A DNA stretch of 64,000 nucleotides from Mumia sp. ZJ1417 (GTDB lineage: Bacteria > Actinomycetota > Actinomycetes > Propionibacteriales > Nocardioidaceae): contig NZ_CP059901.1 of the NCBI RefSeq assembly GCF_014127285.1, forward strand, positions 434,001 to 498,000, given 5' to 3'. The notes below the pieces were generated by a model that was not told the origin of the DNA, did not search any database, and worked only from the letters and a program-made list of their open reading frames with translations. The translations under genes were made by a program, and so were the position numbers. Shown here piece after piece: positions 62,719 through 64,000 of the stretch (position 1 is the first letter of the stretch; each line of letters starts with the position of its first letter).

Positions 62719-64000
62719 CGGACGCCTCCCGTCAGCGGCTCGATCTCAGGGTCGGTGTAGGAGCCCGGTAGCTCGGGATCGGCGTCCCCGGTCTCGATGT
62801 CGGCGTCGATCCCGCCGCCGAGGCTGCGCAGGACGTCGAGCATGAGACCCACGACCACGAGATAGACGCCGAGGTCGAAGAAGAGCGACGTGACCAGCTT
62901 GATGTCGCCGATCGCGAACAGGTGGAACTTGACGATCGCGCTCTGGAAGACCTGGCCGCCGAACGCCAGCGGCGCGAGCGCGGACACGGTCGCGACCGAG
63001 AGGCCGAGTCCGAGGACCCGTCCGGCGTCGACCGGCGCCGCTTCGTCGAGCTCGTACCGTCCGCCGGCGAGGTAGCGGACCATCAGTGCGAGGCCGGCCA
63101 TCAGACCGCCGGCGAAGCCGCCGCCCGGACCGTTGTGGCCGGAGAAGATCAGCCACACGGAGAACAGGATGACCGTGTGGAAGATCAGCCGCGTGACGAT
63201 CTCGAAGACGATCGAACGTCGCTCCGGGGCGAGCGTACGGCCCGCGCGCAGCCAGCGACCGGTCGAGTGCCCCTCGGGCAGCGGGGCGGCAGGGCTCTGC
63301 GCCCCACCGCGACCGGTGATGAGGAAGATCAGCGAGGCGACACCGGTGGCGGCCACCACGAGGACCGACAGCTCGCCCATCGTGTCCCAGGCGCGGATGT
63401 CCACGAGGGTCACGTTCACGATGTTGTGGCCTCCGCCGTACTCGACGGCGCTCTCGGCGAACGCGACCGAGATCGGGTCACCGATCCGGACGCCGGCGGT
63501 GGCGAGTGCGATCGCGGAGGCGAAGGCCCCGGAGAGGGCGCCGATTCCCACCCGGATCCAGCGGGCGCGGGTGAGTGGACGGTCGGAGAAGTACGGGGCC
63601 ATGCGGCGCAGCACCAGCACGAACACGACCAGCGTCACCGTCTCCACGAGCACCTGGGTCAGCGCGAGATCGGGTGCGCCGTGAAGGAGGAAGAGCATCG
63701 CCGTGCAGTAGCCGGCCACCCCCGCGAGCAGGACGGCCTTGAGCCGGCGACGCGACCGGACGGTGAGCACGGCCGCGACACCCAGCAGGATCGCGACGAC
63801 CGCCTGCGCCGCGGAGTCGAACCACACGACGTCCTCGGTCCACGTGCGGTTGAGTGCGAGCGCAGTGCCGGGGATCAGCAGGACGACTACGAGGATCGAG
63901 CCGAGGTAGAAGGGCAGCGAGCCGCGCTGCGTACGACCGGTGACCTCGACGGCGAGCCGGTCGGTGTTGCGCATGATGCCCTCGTACGCCCGCTCGGCCG
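62715..64000 (-). CDS. mnhA: Mrp Na+/H+ antiporter subunit A with fused MnhB domain (5' end outside window)
   Basis: The visible part of about 427 residues is the C-terminal half of MrpA: after AYEGIMRNTDRLAVEVTGRT come helices with AGYCTAMLFLLHGAPDLALTQVLVETVTLVVFVLVLRR (DUF4040 region) and then an MnhB domain (IFHTVILFSVWLIFSGHNGPGGGFAGGLMAGLALMVRYL). Actinobacterial MrpA often carries the B subunit as one chain; no separate mnhB gene exists in the cluster. The N-terminal NuoL-like half lies upstream of 64000. Confidence 0.93.
   Translation of the reverse strand, partial: AERAYEGIMRNTDRLAVEVTGRTQRGSLPFYLGSILVVVLLIPGTALALNRTWTEDVVWFDSAAQAVVAILLGVAAVLTVRSRRRLKAVLLAGVAGYCTAMLFLLHGAPDLALTQVLVETVTLVVFVLVLRRMAPYFSDRPLTRARWIRVGIGALSGAFASAIALATAGVRIGDPISVAFAESAVEYGGGHNIVNVTLVDIRAWDTMGELSVLVVAATGVASLIFLITGRGGAQSPAAPLPEGHSTGRWLRAGRTLAPERRSIVFEIVTRLIFHTVILFSVWLIFSGHNGPGGGFAGGLMAGLALMVRYLAGGRYELDEAAPVDAGRVLGLGLSVATVSALAPLAFGGQVFQSAIVKFHLFAIGDIKLVTSLFFDLGVYLVVVGLMLDVLRSLGGGIDADIETGDADPELPGSYTDPEIEPLTGGVR

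Overview
The window is high-GC, gene-dense DNA with frequent GTG starts, 4-bp ATGA/GTGA gene overlaps, a bldC homologue, a DUF3073 gene next to purF-purM, a tuberculostearate-type (tms) operon, an HspR-type operator before clpB and an IdeR/DtxR-type iron box. This points to a Gram-positive actinobacterium. Short intergenic repeats of the GGTTTCGACAGGCTCAACC type and the gene mix suggest Nocardioidaceae or close relatives, but genus cannot be fixed by reading alone. No phage, transposase or CRISPR array is visible. It looks like ordinary chromosome with accessory blocks.

Layout. 1-3988: end of an MFS transporter, an acetamidase/formamidase, a lipoprotein and an OafA-type acyltransferase. 4016-6738: HAIR operator, clpB and its terminator. 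6771-10289: a Pro-rich membrane protein, then divergent DUF305 and LVIVD-repeat genes around an inverted repeat. 10298-15983: lpd, type II NADH dehydrogenase, a GNAT, a SIMPL protein and a DEAD-box helicase. 16193-20898: a GT39-like membrane enzyme, the DUF485/ActP acetate-uptake pair behind a CRP-like site, and an AEC transporter. 20903-29489: Zn-alcohol dehydrogenase, patatin, SCP-like protein, secreted DUF1906 hydrolase, M20 peptidase, a secreted repeat protein, an acyl-CoA ligase and several repeat or palindrome clusters. 29461-42699: SRPBCC, purF, purM, DUF3073, then an iron-siderophore import block (two half-transporters, FecE/FecCD-type ABC importer, lipoprotein, siderophore-interacting reductase), then a Leu/Val dehydrogenase and bldC. 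43299-44464: tRNA-Phe, nitroreductase, tRNA-Asp, tRNA-Glu. 44571-49711: metallopeptidase, a pirin with a repeat-expanded N-terminus, aroQ, and the tmsA-tmsB operon with a third membrane gene. 49716-53979: an MMPL exporter divergent from a sensor kinase/response regulator pair. 54062-59386: DUF2812 gene flanked by inverted 21-bp arrays, exodeoxyribonuclease III, a basic amino-acid decarboxylase, an Imm5-like protein, a VOC protein and a Phd/PIN toxin-antitoxin pair. 59429-64000: Mrp-type Na+/H+ antiporter operon mnhA(B)-C-D-E-F-G, cut by the window edge.

Themes. Iron is imported by the divergent siderophore locus under a shared iron box. Its two half-transporters carry complementary defects that predict one working and one dead ATP site. 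Acetate uptake, lpd and ndh serve central carbon and respiration. tmsAB would make 10-methyl branched membrane fatty acids. Repeats sit preferentially at gene borders, and one array has become, in frame, the predicted N-terminus of a pirin.
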